Shown here one piece after another: positions 5,010 through 6,591 of a DNA stretch of 6,591 nt. Position numbers and translations under genes: made by a program. The notes below the pieces were generated by a model. It was not told the origin of the DNA and did not search any database. It saw nothing but the letters and a program-made list of their open reading frames with translations. The DNA is taken from contig JAQTLJ010000070.1 of NCBI GenBank assembly GCA_028714935.1, forward strand, positions 1 through 6,591. Reading direction: 5' to 3'. The stretch's first letter is position 1, and each line of letters opens with the position of its first letter. Source of the DNA: Candidatus Margulisiibacteriota bacterium (GTDB lineage Bacteria; Margulisbacteria; WOR-1; O2-12-FULL-45-9).

Positions 5010-5267
5010 TTACCTGGGTCTGTCTGTTTTCGGCTTGGCTTCGTTCACGGTGATCTCGCGCTCTTCCCACTTATAGCCGCTCATGCCGGCTATCGCCTTT
5101 TCGGCGTCCGCGTCTTCCATGTCGACAAAACCGAATCCCCGGGATTTCCCCGAGAATTTGTCAGTCACTACCCGGGCGGCGATCACGTTGCCAAATTCCG
5201 CGAACTTGGCCCGCAGATCATCATCTTTTACCGACCAGGGAAGATTGCCTACAAATAAACTTTTCAT
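5010..5267 (-). CDS. RRM-domain RNA-binding protein
   Basis: The 85-residue product is a single RNA recognition motif. RNP2 is LFVGNL (residues 4-9) and RNP1 is KSRGFGFVDM (about 41-50), with the aromatic residues that stack on RNA bases. WSVKDDDLRAKFAEFG (helix 1) and DAEKAIAGMSGYKWEEREITVNEA (helix 2 and strand 4) complete the fold. It lacks the Gly-rich tail of many plant and cyanobacterial relatives. Bacterial single-RRM proteins bind single-stranded RNA, and in cyanobacteria several are induced by cold; a role as RNA chaperone or regulator here is inferred. AGGAGA lies 13 bases before the ATG, rather far. The gene has its own strong promoter, a 128-base leader and its own terminator, so it is monocistronic. 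Confidence 0.93.
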   Translation of the reverse strand: MKSLFVGNLPWSVKDDDLRAKFAEFGNVIAARVVTDKFSGKSRGFGFVDMEDADAEKAIAGMSGYKWEEREITVNEAKPKTDRPR

Positions 5268-5377
5268 AATATAAATATAGTCTCCTGAACATTTTTTCTG
5301 CGATTAATGGGATACTGAGGCCCAAAAAGAGGGTGCTCGCGACTCAAGATGCAGATTCTTTCGTACATACTTACCAT
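5264..5377 (-). CDS. Possible upstream ORF (37 codons) in the RRM gene leader
   Basis: An ATG at 5377 opens a 37-codon frame (MVSMYERICILSREHPLFGP, then 17 more residues) whose TGA overlaps the RRM ATG as ATGA. AAAGG lies nine bases before its start. The peptide resembles no protein I know, and its codon use is not clearly coding. It fits inside the predicted leader, so it may be a translated, coupling leader frame or simply chance. Confidence 0.2.
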   Translation of the reverse strand: MVSMYERICILSREHPLFGPQYPINRRKNVQETIFIL

Positions 5378-5395
5378 TAACTTCGACCTTTGAAC
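5268..5395 (-). promoter_or_regulatory. 128-base 5' leader of the RRM gene
   Basis: Between the predicted transcript start near 5395 and the ATG at 5267 lies a long leader. It contains an inverted repeat, TTAATGG (5374-5380) with CCATTAA (5304-5310), enclosing a GAGTCGCGAGCACCC / GGGCCTC-rich segment (about 5315-5346) that can form a nested stem. The last bases before the ATG are TATATTTATATT. Long structured leaders are typical of cold-induced mRNAs such as cspA and cyanobacterial rbp genes; that regulation is inferred. Confidence 0.45.
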
Positions 5396-5401
5396 ATATT
5401 G

Positions 5402-5430
5402 ATCATACCAGTTTTCACGCTGGAAGTCAA
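5402..5430 (-). promoter_or_regulatory. Strong promoter of the RRM gene
   Basis: On the minus strand TTGACT (5425-5430), a 17-base spacer and TATGAT (5402-5407), preceded by TGG (an extended -10), form a near-consensus sigma-70-type promoter. It lies directly after the stop of the secreted-protein gene. CCAG and CTGG form short inverted arms in the spacer, too short to call an operator. Confidence 0.72.
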
Positions 5431-5433
5431 ATC

Positions 5434-6183
5434 TTATTCGCCTTCCATGACAATGTAGGGCGTCCCCAAACCGCTTTCCAGCCCTTCGTACCTGACAAAA
5501 TCGTGCGGCGCAGCGGTCTGGTACCAGAAGTACGTTTTAGGAACAAACGCCCCGAAGATATTCATGGCGCCGAGGTCCAGGACCATCTCCAGCTTATAGC
5601 ATTCGACCGCCCGGCCATTAAGGGTCACCGTTTCTAGGCCGCGATACTTCATGGCTACCTTATAGACCTGCGGCTCATGCGTCAGGATATGGAAGATCAT
5701 TTCCGGCTTTTCCTTATACGGGAAGCTGGACAGGACGATCCCCATTATTTCCCGGTCCAGCAGGTCGTCATAGAAAGTGAACTGTTTGGTTTTTCCGTCG
5801 ACATCGCAGATAACTTTGCCCGACGCCCGGTTGAACGATTTGTTCAAGGTCTGCACGACTTCGCCCTGGCTGTTCTTGAAGACGATCTTCGTGTTATAGG
5901 GAATGAGCTCATCGTTGACCCAGGTGGCATAAGCTTCAGATTTCCAGGTCAGATTTTTATTGTCCTTGCCGTAGAGCCCCCGCCCAAGGCCTTCGACATA
6001 AATATAAGCACCGGTCTTTTTGATCGTAATTATATTTTCCCAGCGCGCTTTGCCGCTTGATTTATCGCTGGCTTTAACAGTGTAAGAGCCTTCCTGGATA
6101 CTTTTGACTTTTATGGTCTCGGCAAAGGTCATCCCGGCGGTAAATAATAAAAGCAGGAATATCCCTGACGTTTTTTTCAACAC
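5434..6183 (-). CDS. Secreted (periplasmic) protein of unknown function
   Basis: This 249-residue protein starts with a clear signal peptide (MLKKTSGIFLLLLFTAGMTFA, cleavage after Ala21). There is no lipobox Cys and no further membrane segment, so it is probably periplasmic. The mature part is strand-rich, with features such as GAYIYVEGLGRGLYG (58-72), YDDLLDREIMGIVLSSFPYK, a conserved-looking LNGRAVECYKLEMVLDLG and a C-terminal FWYQTAAPHDFVRYEG. The end, with a measured-value-like ECYKLEM strand followed by FWY and RYEG, loosely recalls DUF3108-type periplasmic beta proteins, but I would not assign it. The start is GTG at 6183 (or TTG at 6180), without a visible Shine-Dalgarno sequence. It lies 12 bases after the stop of the outer-membrane barrel gene, so it is probably translated from the same transcript by coupling. 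Confidence 0.75.
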   Translation of the reverse strand: MLKKTSGIFLLLLFTAGMTFAETIKVKSIQEGSYTVKASDKSSGKARWENIITIKKTGAYIYVEGLGRGLYGKDNKNLTWKSEAYATWVNDELIPYNTKIVFKNSQGEVVQTLNKSFNRASGKVICDVDGKTKQFTFYDDLLDREIMGIVLSSFPYKEKPEMIFHILTHEPQVYKVAMKYRGLETVTLNGRAVECYKLEMVLDLGAMNIFGAFVPKTYFWYQTAAPHDFVRYEGLESGLGTPYIVMEGE

Positions 6184-6195
6184 GCGATTAGTTGA

Positions 6196-6591
6196 TTACA
6201 AAAAGTATCGGACAAAGAAATTATTGTAATAGCGCGAGAACCCGGCGCTCAGCGACATGTATTCGCCCGAGAAACCGATCAGCGTCGGATAGGAGAAGAG
6301 CATCTGCTCGACCGAGATCTCATAATCAAGCAGGTTGTTCGGCTGGCCGAGCGCGGAAGCGGTCGAATTGGCCCGGGAGACCGGATAGGAATAAAAGGCC
6401 CTCAATAATACATCCCGGCCCAGCACTTTGCCGGCGGTGGCCCCGCCGATATTTAGTCCGGTAAATGAGGTCGGCGCCGTCGAGCTGTTAAGGTTGAAAT
6501 ATTTCACTCCCAGCAGCAATTTGCCGTCGAGACCGAACAATTTCACGATCTGATAAGCGGTGTTGAGCTCCACTTCGCCCCGGCTCTCCCC
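6196..6591 (-). CDS. Outer-membrane beta-barrel protein, C-terminal part (5' end outside window)
   Basis: The frame is open from the right edge to a TAA at 6196-6198, giving 131 residues of the C-terminus. Strands alternate aromatic/hydrophobic and polar residues and are joined by Gly/Asn/Ser turns: VELNTAYQIVKLF, KLLLGVKYFNLNSS, VLLRAFYSYPVSR, YEISVEQMLFSYP, IGFSGEYMSLSAGFSRYYN. The chain ends in NNFFVRYFL, an aromatic-rich last strand like the insertion signal read by BamA, though the final residue is Leu rather than Phe. An internal GTG at 6573 exists but is not the true start, since the barrel pattern continues upstream. Cargo and family are unknown. The secreted-protein gene follows within 12 bases, suggesting an envelope operon. 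Confidence 0.7.
   Translation of the reverse strand, partial: GESRGEVELNTAYQIVKLFGLDGKLLLGVKYFNLNSSTAPTSFTGLNIGGATAGKVLGRDVLLRAFYSYPVSRANSTASALGQPNNLLDYEISVEQMLFSYPTLIGFSGEYMSLSAGFSRYYNNFFVRYFL

Noticed and set aside
4666..5076. 136-codon plus-strand frame containing PFDFAQGP
   Set aside because: It runs antisense to DUF2779 and through the terminator palindrome; the PFDFAQGP peptide is just the translated repeat.
5268..5279. TATATT exactly six bases before the RRM ATG, a possible fourth leaderless promoter
   Set aside because: No -35 box or TGn extension supports it, and a much stronger promoter lies at 5402-5430; the AT-rich repeat TATATTTATATT gives the match easily.
5408..5424. CCAG/CTGG arms within the RRM promoter spacer as an operator
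   Set aside because: Four-base arms with an eight-base gap are expected by chance.

Overview
The window most likely comes from a diderm (outer-membrane) bacterium of moderate GC content from a little-studied lineage. The main clue is a protein made of a signal peptide, one SLH domain, a short coiled coil and a beta-barrel, the OmpM-type outer-membrane tether seen in Cyanobacteria, Negativicutes, Thermotogae and candidate phyla such as Margulisbacteria/WOR-1. A second protein also ends like an outer-membrane barrel. The exact phylum cannot be fixed from this sequence; a Margulisbacteria/WOR-1-like source is only a guess. No phage, transposon, CRISPR, tRNA or rRNA is present.

Layout. Almost everything is on the minus strand. 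From the right edge leftward: the C-terminal part of an outer-membrane barrel (6196-6591); a secreted protein of unknown function 12 bases after it (5434-6183); a small RRM RNA-binding protein (5010-5267) with its own promoter, a 128-base leader and a strong terminator; a DUF2779 protein combining a Cas4/RecB-like Fe-S nuclease with a DEDD exonuclease-like domain (3462-4931); an unknown 86-residue protein (3139-3399); a DUF3467 protein (2814-3098); and a two-gene unit of a MarC-family membrane protein and a SixA-type phosphatase joined by an ATGA overlap (1735-2774). A plus-strand GGQ release-factor-like rescue protein (1341-1754) converges on sixA with a 20-base overlap. It diverges from the SLH outer-membrane protein (1-1104, running off the left edge).

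Genes and regulation. No single pathway unites the window. Themes are the cell envelope (two barrels, a secreted protein, MarC), RNA and translation (RRM protein, rescue factor) and nucleic-acid processing (DUF2779).

The most striking content is in the non-coding signals. Three genes (rescue factor, MarC, DUF2779) have a -10 box exactly six bases before the start codon, so their mRNAs should begin at the start codon (leaderless). Other genes have ordinary Shine-Dalgarno leaders. The SLH gene instead has a predicted 177-base structured leader carrying an 11-base perfect Shine-Dalgarno sequence in a hairpin loop about 150 bases upstream of the start and linked to no reading frame. That layout recalls the STAB-SD mRNA stabilisers of Bacillus.
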